Shown: piece after piece, positions 8,424-16,700 of the stretch
How positions within the stretch are numbered: position 1 is the first letter of the stretch
How the letters are laid out: every line of letters begins with the position of its first letter
Source of the DNA: Chryseobacterium tagetis
Lineage (GTDB): Bacteria; Bacteroidota; Bacteroidia; Flavobacteriales; Weeksellaceae
Direction of reading: 5' to 3'
Assembly (NCBI RefSeq): GCF_016735585.2
Contig: NZ_JAERSE020000003.1
Location: 434,001 to 498,000 of the forward strand
Length of the DNA: 64,000 bases
Position numbers and translations under genes: made by a program
Notes under the pieces: generated by a model
What the model was told of the DNA's origin: nothing
Seen by the model: the letters and a program-made list of their open reading frames with translations, nothing else
Database searches by the model: none

Positions 8424-8837
8424 ATGAAAAAAATACTATTCATTTGTTTCCTGCTATTCAATCTTTCTATTCTGAGTGCGCAAACAATAGAATCAGGAAG
8501 CCATAATACAGAAGGATATATCAAAAGTGATGGTACCATCGAAAACAGAAGTCACGGGACGGTAGGTTATATTAAAAATGACGAGACTATTGAGAACAGA
8601 AGCCATGGCACGATTGGTTACATCAAAAGTGATGGCACTATTGAAAACAGAAGTCACGGAACGGTAGGCTATGTGAAAAAAGATGGAACAGTAGAAAACA
8701 GCAGCCATGGAACCATAGGTTACATTAAAGACGATGGAACGGTAGAAAATAGAAGCCACGGAACGATCGGATATGCCAAAGGAATAAAAAAAGAATGGGC
8801 AGCAGTGGTTTTTTTCTTCTTTAAACTAGATCAATAA
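8424..8837 (+). CDS. Secreted repeat protein with six 17-residue repeats
   Basis: 137 residues. Residues 1-20 are a signal peptide (MKKILFICFLLFNLSILSAQ). Six repeats follow with the consensus SHGTIGYIKSDGTIENR, the last one cut short, then a hydrophobic tail (EWAAVVFFFFKLDQ). Gly and aromatic positions repeat strictly, as in closed beta-repeat folds. Bacteroidetes proteins annotated as 5-fold beta-flower proteins have similar short repeats, but I cannot confirm membership. The DNA repeats have drifted at third positions, which suggests selection on the protein. It stands alone between two terminators. The function is unknown; an envelope or extracellular protein is likely. Confidence 0.7.
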   Translation: MKKILFICFLLFNLSILSAQTIESGSHNTEGYIKSDGTIENRSHGTVGYIKNDETIENRSHGTIGYIKSDGTIENRSHGTVGYVKKDGTVENSSHGTIGYIKDDGTVENRSHGTIGYAKGIKKEWAAVVFFFFKLDQ

Positions 8838-8886
8838 TTGACGAGGTAAACAATGATTTATTGCTCCATTCGTATAAGTTAAAAGC

Positions 8887-8921
8887 AAGGCTTGGATTTT
8901 ATAATCTGAGCCTTTTTTATT
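8887..8921 (+). terminator. Intrinsic terminator
   Basis: AAGGCT pairs with AGCCTT across 16 bases and is followed by TTTTTT. It lies 50 bases after the repeat-protein gene. Confidence 0.7.
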
Positions 8922-8990
8922 AGTAAACGAGATTAACAGATCTAAAAATAAATTTCCTAAATATTCAATTTTTTTGAAGCATTATAGGCT

Positions 8991-9060
8991 TACTGCAACT
9001 ACAGAATCAAGAGGTCAGAAAACTTTCATAAGAATGAAAAAATAAAGAATTTTGGACTTT
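8991..9060 (+). repeat. Leader repeat, copy 2
   Basis: Begins TACTGCAACTACAGAATC, continues with AAAACTTTCATAAGAAT, an A run, and ends TTTTGGACTTT. This full-length copy lies 64 bases upstream of the fibre gene at 9124. Confidence 0.75.
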
Positions 9061-9123
9061 AAATATAACAATATACTAAAGTAATTAAGCTAAAACATAA
9101 GCAGTCAGAAATACTAAAATATT

Positions 9124-9984
9124 ATGGAAAAAAATGAATTAACGACACGAGAAAAGTTAAAAACATATTTTGAAACAGGTAAACATCCGACAGAAAATCA
9201 ATTTTCGGATCTGATAGACTCTTTAAAGCACAGGCAAGATACCCTTACTGATAGAGAGGTGATAATTATCGCCAATGGTTTGGCAACTTTGGATAAGGGA
9301 TACATTCAATATTATATAAATAATGTTGGAGATTTAAAATTTCCTATCGTCATAAGCTCTCAGGATGAAGAAGATCAAGTGATCAACATTGGGAGTACTA
9401 ATGGGAACGAAAAAAAACAATATTTTTATGGCAATGCCCCTTACACCGTTAAAGCAAAGGGTTTCCCGGCAGAAGGATTGGGAGAGACCGAATACTATTA
9501 TTTAAATTGTCAAATAGATGAATTCACCTCTATGATCAGATTATACGGAAACAGCCTGCCTACCATTCCTGATGGATTTGAATTTGGAACGCTGACCGGT
9601 AAAAATTTAATCTTACAGATGACTAAGCAGAACTTGGGACAAAGAGTAAATATTGTAAACACAGGCATTAAGCTCGTTAATAAGACACAGGTACCTATTC
9701 AGTATATGCCACAGTCAAGTTATTGGACATATATTTTCACAGCAGATGATATGGTTACAGATCATTATAATGCATGGGACTATTTGTATCTCTATTATAA
9801 AGCAGATCTTCGGGAAATCGATCAATCTATAGAATGTAAGGTTTACGACGCAGATAATGAAACGCTTTTAATGACAACTTCCTTAAATGCCCGTCAAAAC
9901 AATCAGAATGTTTGGGCCGGAGATACAATAATGAAGGTCCGAAATATAAGAATTGAATGTGAGTATCAAAATATGTCAAAATAA
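9124..9984 (+). CDS. Fibre-like protein, paralogue 1 (286 residues)
   Basis: Residues 6-40 carry the tag TREKLKTYFETGKHPTENQF...LIDSLKH, which recurs in the genes at 10146 and 11973 and, weakly, at 27259. I know this motif as a common N-terminal segment of Bacteroidetes tail-fibre-like proteins; it may be the part that docks on the particle. The body is beta-rich with many Tyr and Asn residues and is closely similar to the next gene over its whole length. There is no signal peptide. It lies downstream of a leader repeat. The two genes are a recent tandem duplication, perhaps alternative receptor-binding proteins. That role is inferred from the island; a capsule- or cell-binding protein outside a particle is the alternative. 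Confidence 0.6.
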   Translation: MEKNELTTREKLKTYFETGKHPTENQFSDLIDSLKHRQDTLTDREVIIIANGLATLDKGYIQYYINNVGDLKFPIVISSQDEEDQVINIGSTNGNEKKQYFYGNAPYTVKAKGFPAEGLGETEYYYLNCQIDEFTSMIRLYGNSLPTIPDGFEFGTLTGKNLILQMTKQNLGQRVNIVNTGIKLVNKTQVPIQYMPQSSYWTYIFTADDMVTDHYNAWDYLYLYYKADLREIDQSIECKVYDADNETLLMTTSLNARQNNQNVWAGDTIMKVRNIRIECEYQNMSK

Positions 9985-10043
9985 AAATCTTAGCAACATG
10001 ACAGTCTTTGGATAAGGCTTGATGAATTGTCCGGTGATAAAGC

Positions 10044-10119
10044 GACTGTAACAACAGAATAAGAAGGGTGAAAAACTTTTGCAGCAACAAAAAAAAAGAG
10101 GAATCTTGAACTTTAAAGC
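10044..10119 (+). repeat. Leader repeat, copy 3
   Basis: A diverged copy (ACTGTAACAACAGAATAAG, then AAAAACTTTTGCAGC, an A run, and TTGAACTTTAAA). It ends about 27 bases before the start of the fibre gene at 10146. Confidence 0.65.
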
Positions 10120-10145
10120 ATAAGCAATAAAGAATAAGAATTATT

Positions 10146-11006
10146 ATGGAAAAAATTGAATTCCCGACAAGGGAGGAATTAAAAATATATTTTGAAACAG
10201 GTAAACATCCTACACAAGGTCAGTTTTCGGATCTGATAGACTCTTTAAAACATAAAGAAGATCTTCTTACCGATAAAGAACTGGTGACCATTGCCAATAG
10301 CTTGGCAACTTTGGACAAAGAATACATTGAATACTATATAAATAATGTTGGAGATTTAAAATTTCCCATCGTTGTAGCTTCTCAGGATGAAGGAGAATCA
10401 GTCATAGAATTGCGAAATAACTCCGGCAATGAAACAAAACAATACTACTTTGGTAATCCGCCTTATACCATTACAGCAAAAGGATTTCCAACGGATGGAT
10501 TAGCGAAAAATGAGTACTATTTTTTATATTGGCAGGTAGATGAAAACAAGCAGATGCAGAGACTTTTTGGAAATAATCTGAATACCATTCCTGATGGGTT
10601 TGAGCTGGGAAGGCAGAAAGATAAAAGATTTTACTTTCAATTGACCAGGCAAAATCTGGTGTCACAAGTCAACATCGTAAACACAAAAATAAAGTTTATA
10701 AATAATACGGATATGCGTGTTCAATATAGAGTATTTAGTGGGAATTGGGGCGATAAATTCAGAACTGAAGACACGGTTACCGATCATTATCATCTCTGGG
10801 ATTATTTGTTCTTTTACTATAATGCAGACCTTCGGGAAACTGATCAGACCATAGAATGCAGGGTCTATAATGCAGATTATGATCAGCTTTTACTGACAAA
10901 TTATTTGTATGCTGGGCAAAACAATGAAAATGTTGGAGGCGGAAATATGCTGGATGGAATCAGAAATATAAGAATCGAATGCGATTACTATGAGAATCTG
11001 ACATAA
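10146..11006 (+). CDS. Fibre-like protein, paralogue 2 (286 residues)
   Basis: Same length as the gene at 9124 and similar throughout. The N-terminal tag is TREELKIYFETGKHPTQGQF with SDLIDSLKHKEDLLTDKE after it. The block YYINNVGDLKFPIV is identical in both. The differences gather in the middle and C-terminal parts (for example around residues 180-215), the usual pattern when a docking region is kept and a binding region diverges. There is no membrane or secretion signal. The leader repeat that precedes paralogue 1 also precedes this gene, so gene and leader were copied together. The fibre role is inference. Confidence 0.6.
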   Translation: MEKIEFPTREELKIYFETGKHPTQGQFSDLIDSLKHKEDLLTDKELVTIANSLATLDKEYIEYYINNVGDLKFPIVVASQDEGESVIELRNNSGNETKQYYFGNPPYTITAKGFPTDGLAKNEYYFLYWQVDENKQMQRLFGNNLNTIPDGFELGRQKDKRFYFQLTRQNLVSQVNIVNTKIKFINNTDMRVQYRVFSGNWGDKFRTEDTVTDHYHLWDYLFFYYNADLRETDQTIECRVYNADYDQLLLTNYLYAGQNNENVGGGNMLDGIRNIRIECDYYENLT

Positions 11007-11125
11007 TAACGCAGATAATATTCGGAAAAAAAGATTTTAAATAAAGGATCAATAAACCTGTATGTTGATAGCATTATATAAAATGTACAGCGACTAAACG
11101 ATATGGTTCTTAAAAAATAAACAGC

Positions 11126-11420
11126 ACTGCGACTACAGAATAGCGAGTCCGAAAAACTTTGATAAGAAGAAAAAAAGACTCAATTTTGGACTTTCAAATT
11201 AAGAGATTAATGATCTGATTCTTTAAAAAATAAACTGTACTGCAACTACAGAATAGGGAGTCCGAAAAATTTTGATAAGAATAAAAAAAGATCCAATTTT
11301 GAACTTTCAAATTAAGAGATAAATCATTTGATTCTTAAAGAAATAAAGAGACTGCAACTACAGAATGGGAAGCCCGAAAAACTTTCATAAAAGGAAAAAA
11401 AGCATGAACTTTGTCTCATC
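11126..11420 (+). repeat. Leader repeat, copies 4-6 in tandem
   Basis: Three near-complete copies with cores at 11126-11141, 11238-11256 and 11350-11368, spaced 112 bases apart. Each runs ACTGC(A/G)ACTACAGAAT, then a segment like AGTCCGAAAAACTTTGATAA, an A run, and usually TTTGGACTTT. No gene lies between them. They precede the structured element A and the fibre-like gene at 11973. Confidence 0.75.
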
Positions 11421-11508
11421 AAATACAAGTCATATCCCATCCATATAAAAGTTATTTGGAGATTGCAGAACCGCAAAATATAATCCATAACTACATTATA
11501 AATACAAA

Positions 11509-11763
11509 CCTCAATCGAGTAAGATATTCAATAACGGGAAGCCTTTTGCTTTTGAAATACTGGAATTTTCTGATGTGAAAACATAAGGATCTCCTCCACG
11601 AAGCAAAATGATAAATTAAATAATATGATTTATCGTTTTCTTTCAAAAGCAGACACATAGGTTCTTTCAAAAGTAGGAATTCCAATAATGAAGAGATTTT
11701 CCATAAAAACTGTTTCGGCAGTTTGGGTAAGACTCTAAAATGTGAGCCACTTTTCGGTTGAGG
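11509..11763. ncRNA. Structured repeat element, copy A
   Basis: Ends pair as CCTCAATCGA (11509-11518) with TCGGTTGAGG (11754-11763). An inner helix pairs CTGGAATTTT (11560-11569) with GGAATTCCAA (11676-11685), with one mismatch at its first position. A 12-bp hairpin pairs AAAATGATAAAT (11605-11616) with ATTTATCGTTTT (11628-11639). It is the divergent single copy before the gene at 11973. The hairpin sequence differs from copies B-D but a stem is kept at the same place. The transcribed strand is unknown. Confidence 0.5.
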
Positions 11764-11972
11764 TTTATTTAAAAAAAATCAATACAGATTTTCAAAATTT
11801 TAACCCTAAATAAAAATGTAATTACTGCATTAGAAAAGCAAAAATCAAATTACTAAAGATGCAGTTTTTAAAAGAATAAAAAGAATGCATGCTGAACATT
11901 CAATCTAAATAGTAATTGGCACTCGGAAAAAAATTATACGGAAAATAAAGTAACAAAGAACATTAAAATATT

Positions 11973-12719
11973 ATGGAAGAAATAAATAAACTAACCGAAA
12001 GAGAGCAGCTGAAAACCTATTTTGAGACAGGTAAATACCCTACTCAGAGCCAGTTTGGTCAATTCATAGACAATTATGTCCATTTGAATGAATTTAATTT
12101 TGGGCTGGATGTAAAGGCAACGGGAACTCATAAGACAAAATTCTATCATTTTTATGTGTCTGAAGAGGTTCAAAGATCAGAAGGACATATAAACAGGGAA
12201 GATGAAGAAAAGAGCGAAGCCAAGCAGATCTCCGGCTATACACATCTTTTAAGTAGGGACGTACCTTATAAATGTTTAAACGTAAAGCTATCTAAAGAAT
12301 TAGATATCGAAAAATATCAGCCCAAGATCATCATAAAACGCTATAAACAAAGAAAAAGACTGAAAAGTGGGTATTTGAAACCATCTGGTTTTTATCAGGA
12401 ACTTCCAGCAGATGCAAAATCTTGGGGCAGACAATCGGAATATCCCGTAAAGTCTAATGAAATGATTATAGACCTTAATCCTATAAACTATTTCCGACCT
12501 GCTAAAGATCAAAATGGGAAAGTTGAATTTTATCCATCTGGAACATTTAACAGACCTGGTTCATTCCGATATACGGTACATCATAGAAAACCATTTGCTC
12601 TTATTCAGATGTTTTTGGAAATTGAGGTCAATGGAACAAAATTCAGATCAAATCCTACCAATATAAAAATTATTTTAGGAAGGGATGAGAAAGACCTGAT
12701 CAACTATATTATTGATTAA
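11973..12719 (+). CDS. Fibre-like protein with shared N-terminal tag (248 residues)
   Basis: Residues 7-36 (TEREQLKTYFETGKYPTQSQ, then FGQFIDNYVH) match the tag of the genes at 9124 and 10146. The remainder is unrelated to them: basic, beta-rich, with PAKDQNGKVEFYPSG near residues 172-186. A shared tag with a different body suggests modular fibres or accessory particle proteins. There is no signal peptide. Structured elements lie on both sides (A before, B-D after), and three leader repeats lie upstream. The body is not recognised. An adaptor or cargo carried by the tag is also possible. Confidence 0.55.
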   Translation: MEEINKLTEREQLKTYFETGKYPTQSQFGQFIDNYVHLNEFNFGLDVKATGTHKTKFYHFYVSEEVQRSEGHINREDEEKSEAKQISGYTHLLSRDVPYKCLNVKLSKELDIEKYQPKIIIKRYKQRKRLKSGYLKPSGFYQELPADAKSWGRQSEYPVKSNEMIIDLNPINYFRPAKDQNGKVEFYPSGTFNRPGSFRYTVHHRKPFALIQMFLEIEVNGTKFRSNPTNIKIILGRDEKDLINYIID

Positions 12720-12727
12720 TAAAAACA

Positions 12728-12973
12728 CCTCAATCGAGTAAGAAACTCAGTGATGGGAAGCCTTTTTCCTCCTGAAATCCTGGAATTTTCTGATGCGCAA
12801 GCAACGAATCTCCTCCGGGAATAGAAATAACAGATTTTTGAATCTCATATTTCTTTTCATGAGGAAGAGTAATTCTTTAAAAAGTAGGAATTCCGGTAAA
12901 TGAGAACTTTGTAAAACCAATTGCTCCGGCAGTTGGGTAAGAATCTCCAATGTGAGCTACTTTTCGGTTGAGG
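12728..12973. ncRNA. Structured repeat element, copy B
   Basis: Closing helix CCTCAATCGA (12728-12737) with TCGGTTGAGG (12964-12973), ten pairs including one G-U. Inner helix CTGGAATTTT (12780-12789) with GGAATTCCGG (12887-12896). Hairpin GAAATA/TATTTC enclosing AGATT-TTTG-AATCT (12824-12853). A small TTGG/CCAA hairpin (12933-12950). First of three units with an exact 330-base period; the repeated spacer runs 12974-13057. A 67-codon frame on the minus strand (12747-12950) is the main coding alternative. Confidence 0.5.
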
Positions 12974-13057
12974 TTTATTAAAATACATCTCAGAATAACG
13001 TGGAAACATCATAACGATGTACACACACAATATATTTAAAAAACATAACAAAAAACA

Positions 13058-13303
13058 CCTCAATCGAGTAAGAAACTCAGTGATGGGAAGCCTTTTTCCT
13101 CTTGGAATCCTGGAATTTTCTGATGCGCAAGCAACGAATCTCCTCCGGGAATAGAAATAACAGATTTTCGAATCTCATATTTCTTTTCATGAGGAAGATT
13201 GATTCTTTAAAAAGTAGGAATTCCGGTAAGGGAGAACTTTGTAAAACCAATTGCTCCGGCAGTTGGGTAAGAATCTCCAATGTGAGCTACTTTTCGGTTG
13301 AGG
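13058..13303. ncRNA. Structured repeat element, copy C
   Basis: Second tandem unit, nearly identical to copy B. The inner hairpin loop changes from TTTG to TTCG while the AGATT/AATCT stem stays intact. Its spacer (13304-13387) repeats that of copy B with a few changes. Confidence 0.5.
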
Positions 13304-13387
13304 TTTATTAAAACACATCTCAGAATAAAGTGGAAACATCATAAAGATGTACACACACAATATATTTAAAAAACATAACAAAAAACA

Positions 13388-13633
13388 CCTCAATCGAGTA
13401 AGAAACTCAGTGATGGGAAGCCTTTTTCCTCTTGGAATCCTGGAATTTTCTGATGCGCAAGCAACGAATCTCATCCGGGACTAGAAATAACGGATTTTTG
13501 AATCTCATATTTCTTTTCATGAGGAGGATCGATTCTTTAAAAAGTAGGAATTCCGGTAAGGGAGAACTTTGTAAAACCAATTGTTTCGGCAGTTGGGTAA
13601 GAATCTCCAATGTGAGCTACTTTTCGGTTGAGG
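13388..13633. ncRNA. Structured repeat element, copy D
   Basis: Third tandem unit. In the inner hairpin AGATT becomes GGATT, turning an A-U pair into G-U and keeping the stem. After the closing GAGGTT the sequence leaves the repeat (ACTTTTGAACAACC), so the tandem array ends here. Confidence 0.5.
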
Positions 13634-13756
13634 TTACTTTTGAACAACCAATCAGAGAGATCCTTTCAAGTATTTAAAACACCAAAAGAGAATGAAGTAC
13701 TGCACCTATAAATGCAGGATGAATTTTGAATTTTAAAATATAAAAACTAAAAACCA

Positions 13757-13837
13757 ATGAAGCCAGAATATTATAAAAATTATTTTAAACCATTGGTGGG
13801 TTACTTTTCAGTGGCGGGTATCAGAACCATAAAATAG
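13757..13837 (+). pseudogene. Relic of the 5' end of the AAA+ gene
   Basis: ATGAAGCCAGAATATTATAA and the bases after it match the start of the gene at 14197 (ATGGAGCCAACACAATTACA) across roughly 40 bases, including AAAAATTATTT. The frame stops after 26 residues. It lies 440 bases upstream of the intact gene, just before element E, as if a unit of gene start plus element had been duplicated and then decayed. The similarity is short, so chance is not excluded. Confidence 0.4.
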
Positions 13838-13877
13838 AGTGGAAATATCGTAAGATAAAGTACATGATATTTTAAAA

Positions 13878-14136
13878 CTGAGTAAGAAGCTCTAAAAGGG
13901 AAGCCTTTAGCTTTTGGAATATCGGAATTTTTTAATGTGTACGCATTAAAATCTCTTCCGTGAAACAGAATGACAGATTAAAACCTGCCGTTTTTTCAAG
14001 AGCAGATAACAACTCCGTGAAGACGGAAGATTCTTTAAAAAGTAGGAATTCCGGTAAGGGGAAGACTTTCAGAAAGTAACTGTCATAAGCCGTTTTGGTA
14101 AGACTTTCCAATAAAAAATACATTCACTTTGAGTGA
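13878..14136. ncRNA. Structured repeat element, degenerate copy E
   Basis: Shares GTAAGA, GGGAAGCCTTT and TTCTTTAAAAAGTAGGAATT with copies A-D. The inner helix is TCGGAATTTT (13922-13931) with GGAATTCCGG (14045-14054); the second pair is C-G here, U-G in B-D and U-A in A. The outer closing helix is not kept. It ends about 60 bases before the AAA+ gene. Confidence 0.4.
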
Positions 14137-14196
14137 CAGATTAATACATGTTTTCAAAATTTTAAAATTCAAAAAAATAAAAAGAATAGATAACCG

Positions 14197-15513
14197 ATGG
14201 AGCCAACACAATTACAAAAATTATTTACCCATTTAGAAGAAGTTATTACGTGGCGTATCAATAATTCTTCAGAACTTTTTGATAAAGGAGCCCCCGAATT
14301 TAAAACTAATGACCATGAAGGCTTTCAATTAGGAGACTATATTTCAAAAAAAGAGCTTACCCATCAGCAGGTTGTTATTCTTTTAATGGCTTTGTTGCCA
14401 AGACTGGATCCTTCATTATTGAAACGTATTTTTCTGGAATTTCCGGGAAATGCCTTGTTTGATTTTTGCTCTACCAATGATACAGGGAGGCTCTTTTATC
14501 CGACCATTCAGTCGGTTCAATACCTTTTAGGCGGAGACAGTATTTCGGAACGATTGAAGGCTTTGGATCATTTTAGTCCAAACTCAGTTCTGATCAAAGA
14601 AGAGCTCATTGACTTTTCAGGTTCAGCCGATCATCATACACCATTGACCAGTCCTATAAATGTTTATCCGGAAGCTTTTAATGCAATGATTTTAGGGCAG
14701 GAACTATTACCTAAAATGAGCAATGATTTCCCTGCAGAACAATTGCATACCCGTAGATCGTGGGCAGATTTAATCCTTCCTCAAAATACGATGAACGAGA
14801 TTCAAGGTATCGAAGCCTGGTACAATAGCCGTCACATTCTTATGGAAGATTGGGATATGCAGAAAAAACTTAAGCCCGGCTTCCGTGTATTGTTTTATGG
14901 AGATCCGGGAACGGGAAAAACCCTTGCAGCCAGTCTTTTAGGGAAATACACCCAACGTCCTGTGTTCAGGGTTGATGTTTCTATGCTCGTTTCGAAGTAC
15001 ATCGGAGAAACAGAAAAACAACTGGCCAAATTATTTGACAAGGCGGAAAACAAAAACTGGATCTTATTTTTCGATGAAGCAGATGCTATTTTCGGAAAAA
15101 GAACCAATGTACGAGATGCTCATGATAAATATGCCAATCAGGAAGTTTCTTACCTATTACAGCGTATAGAAACATTTTCAGGGCTTATTATTCTAGCATC
15201 CAACTTTAAAAATAATATGGATAAAGCCTTTACGCGACGCTTTCACAGCTGCATCAAATTCAATAATCCAAAATATGAAGAGCGTCTGCGTATCTGGCAG
15301 CAAAATTTACCCAAACAATTACTGCTTGAAGATATTGATCTGGAATATATTGCCAAACGATATGAACTGACCGGTTCTAATATTATGAACGTTATACAGG
15401 ATGTAAGCTTAAAAACAATTGCATCAAAAGAACCTGATTACAGAGTAAAGCCAGAGGTTTTGTTAGAAAGCATCAAAAAAGAATATGTGAAAGAAGATAA
15501 AATTTTTGCATAA
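14197..15513 (+). CDS. AAA+ ATPase of the eCIS type
   Basis: 438 residues. The N-terminal 200 residues are specific (a helical region ending in SWADLILPQNTM). A single AAA+ module follows, with Walker A GDPGTGKT (235-242), Walker B ILFFDEAD (289-296), a sensor-1 segment ILASN and an arginine-finger RRFH. The N-terminal part and the WADLILP junction match the AAA+ ATPase that accompanies extracellular contractile injection systems (Afp15/Pvc15 type), thought to act on assembly or maturation of the particle. It is preceded by element E and followed 81 bases later by the lysis pair. All catalytic motifs are present. The link to eCIS is from family recall and island context; no sheath or tube gene is in this window. 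Confidence 0.8.
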   Translation: MEPTQLQKLFTHLEEVITWRINNSSELFDKGAPEFKTNDHEGFQLGDYISKKELTHQQVVILLMALLPRLDPSLLKRIFLEFPGNALFDFCSTNDTGRLFYPTIQSVQYLLGGDSISERLKALDHFSPNSVLIKEELIDFSGSADHHTPLTSPINVYPEAFNAMILGQELLPKMSNDFPAEQLHTRRSWADLILPQNTMNEIQGIEAWYNSRHILMEDWDMQKKLKPGFRVLFYGDPGTGKTLAASLLGKYTQRPVFRVDVSMLVSKYIGETEKQLAKLFDKAENKNWILFFDEADAIFGKRTNVRDAHDKYANQEVSYLLQRIETFSGLIILASNFKNNMDKAFTRRFHSCIKFNNPKYEERLRIWQQNLPKQLLLEDIDLEYIAKRYELTGSNIMNVIQDVSLKTIASKEPDYRVKPEVLLESIKKEYVKEDKIFA

Positions 15514-15594
15514 AAGCTGAAGGGTCTCAAACACAGACCTTACACAGAATAAAGACAGGAGATTTAAAATCGATTAATTCCAAAACTAAAACCG

Positions 15595-16164
15595 ATGAAA
15601 GCGAGAATTATGCTATTGATACTATTGAGCAGCCTCATACTGGGCTGCAGAACTAAACATAAAATGGTGACTACTTATAAAGAAAACAAAGAAGAAACGG
15701 AAAAAATAAAGGTTGATTCTTTGGGTTTACAGAACTTAAAAGTAGTACAAAATACATCTGCCAATACAGTATCGGACGAAAAGAAAAATGAAGTATCCGG
15801 AGAAATGCTGATTACAGGAAAATCGGATGCCTTCAATCCTTTTATTTTTCATAATGTAGTGGGAAGTGACACCATCCAAAGTATTTCTATCATAGGAAAT
15901 GCGGAATATTTGATCAGCAACCGTTTCGCTAAAACTGATCATAAGAAATCTGACGCCAGAAAAGAAGAAGTAACTAATGTTGTTCAGGAAACTGCTCAGA
16001 AATCGGTTTCCAAAGAAATTGTTCAGAAATCGGCTTCGGAAGTCTCTGAAAAAACAAAAGAGATCAAATCAAATGGATTTCAGGCCGGAGCGTGGATCGT
16101 AATTGCGGTTGCTGTCATTATTTTAATACTCACCTTTTTCACTTATAAATATTTTAAGAAATGA
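15595..16164 (+). CDS. u-spanin-like lipoprotein with C-terminal membrane anchor
   Basis: 189 residues. The N-terminus is a lipoprotein signal with lipobox LILGC (Cys18). A polar, partly helical periplasmic stretch follows. The C-terminus has one transmembrane helix (about 164-184, AWIVIAVAVIILILTFFTY) and a KYFKK end. A lipid anchor at one end and an inner-membrane helix at the other is the defining layout of unimolecular spanins, which join and fuse the two membranes in the last step of phage lysis. The gene overlaps the endolysin start by four bases (ATGA), so the two are translationally coupled. Spanins share little sequence, so topology and neighbour are the evidence. Confidence 0.65.
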   Translation: MKARIMLLILLSSLILGCRTKHKMVTTYKENKEETEKIKVDSLGLQNLKVVQNTSANTVSDEKKNEVSGEMLITGKSDAFNPFIFHNVVGSDTIQSISIIGNAEYLISNRFAKTDHKKSDARKEEVTNVVQETAQKSVSKEIVQKSASEVSEKTKEIKSNGFQAGAWIVIAVAVIILILTFFTYKYFKK

Positions 16165-16598
16165 AAACATCACAAAAAGGAATAAATTTAATATTGTCAT
16201 TTGAAGGCTTCAGTTCTAAACCTTACTTAGATGCTGCAAAAATTCCGACAATCGGATACGGAAATACATATTATACGAATGGCAAAAAAGTCACGATGAA
16301 TGATTTGCCGATAAGTAAAGAAAAAGGGGTGGAATTATTTTCATCTGTTTTACCAGCTTATGAAGAAATCGTAGGGCATAAGATTAAAGTAAAACTTAAC
16401 CAAAACCAATTCGATGCTTTGGTGTCGCATACATACAATACAGGAGGCTCCGATATGCTGTTTTCTTTAATCAACAAAAATGCGGGTAAAGAAGCTATTA
16501 GAGATTGGTTTACCTCGAGATATATTACCGCAGGAGGTAAAGTTTTAAATGGCTTGATAAAAAGAAGAAAGGCAGAAGCAGACCTGTTTTTCTCTTAA
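16161..16598 (+). CDS. GH24 phage-type endolysin (lysozyme)
   Basis: 145 residues of the T4/P22 lysozyme family (glycoside hydrolase 24), which cleaves the MurNAc-GlcNAc bond of peptidoglycan. The catalytic residues are all present with T4 spacing: Glu15 in SFEG, Asp24 in YLDAA and Thr30 in IPTIGYG. The family block NQNQFDALVSHTYNTG and the C-terminal NGLIKRRKAEADLF are also clear. There is no signal peptide, so export would need a holin such as the gene at 2668. It overlaps the u-spanin-like gene and ends before a strong terminator. It is the most certain lysis gene in the island. Confidence 0.92.
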   Translation: MKTSQKGINLILSFEGFSSKPYLDAAKIPTIGYGNTYYTNGKKVTMNDLPISKEKGVELFSSVLPAYEEIVGHKIKVKLNQNQFDALVSHTYNTGGSDMLFSLINKNAGKEAIRDWFTSRYITAGGKVLNGLIKRRKAEADLFFS

Positions 16599-16652
16599 TA
16601 CAATTCAGAAAAAAGAGGTGAAAATTAACCCATCATGAAAACTCAAAAAACA

Positions 16653-16687
16653 AAAAAGGTGAATCAAAACGATTCACCTTTTTTTAT
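16653..16687. terminator. Bidirectional intrinsic terminator
   Basis: AAAAAAGGTGAATC and GATTCACCTTTTTT pair around AAAAC. It lies between the endolysin gene and the convergent hydrolase gene and marks the border of the island with the stress block. Confidence 0.88.
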
Positions 16688-16700
16688 ATATTTTCGTCAG

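Noticed and set aside
12747-12950. Minus-strand small protein gene in the repeats
   Set aside because: The 67-codon frame is kept in copies B-D and loosely in A and E, but base changes also preserve RNA pairing and no start or ribosome site is convincing. It is kept as an alternative, not as a gene call.
12728-13633. CRISPR-like array from three regular repeats
   Set aside because: The unit is 330 bases, both the element and its spacer repeat, and no cas gene is near. It is a tandem duplication of one long element.
11509-14136. Diversity-generating retroelement or retron
   Set aside because: Repeats next to fibre genes suggested a template repeat, but no reverse transcriptase is in the window and the variation is not adenine-specific.
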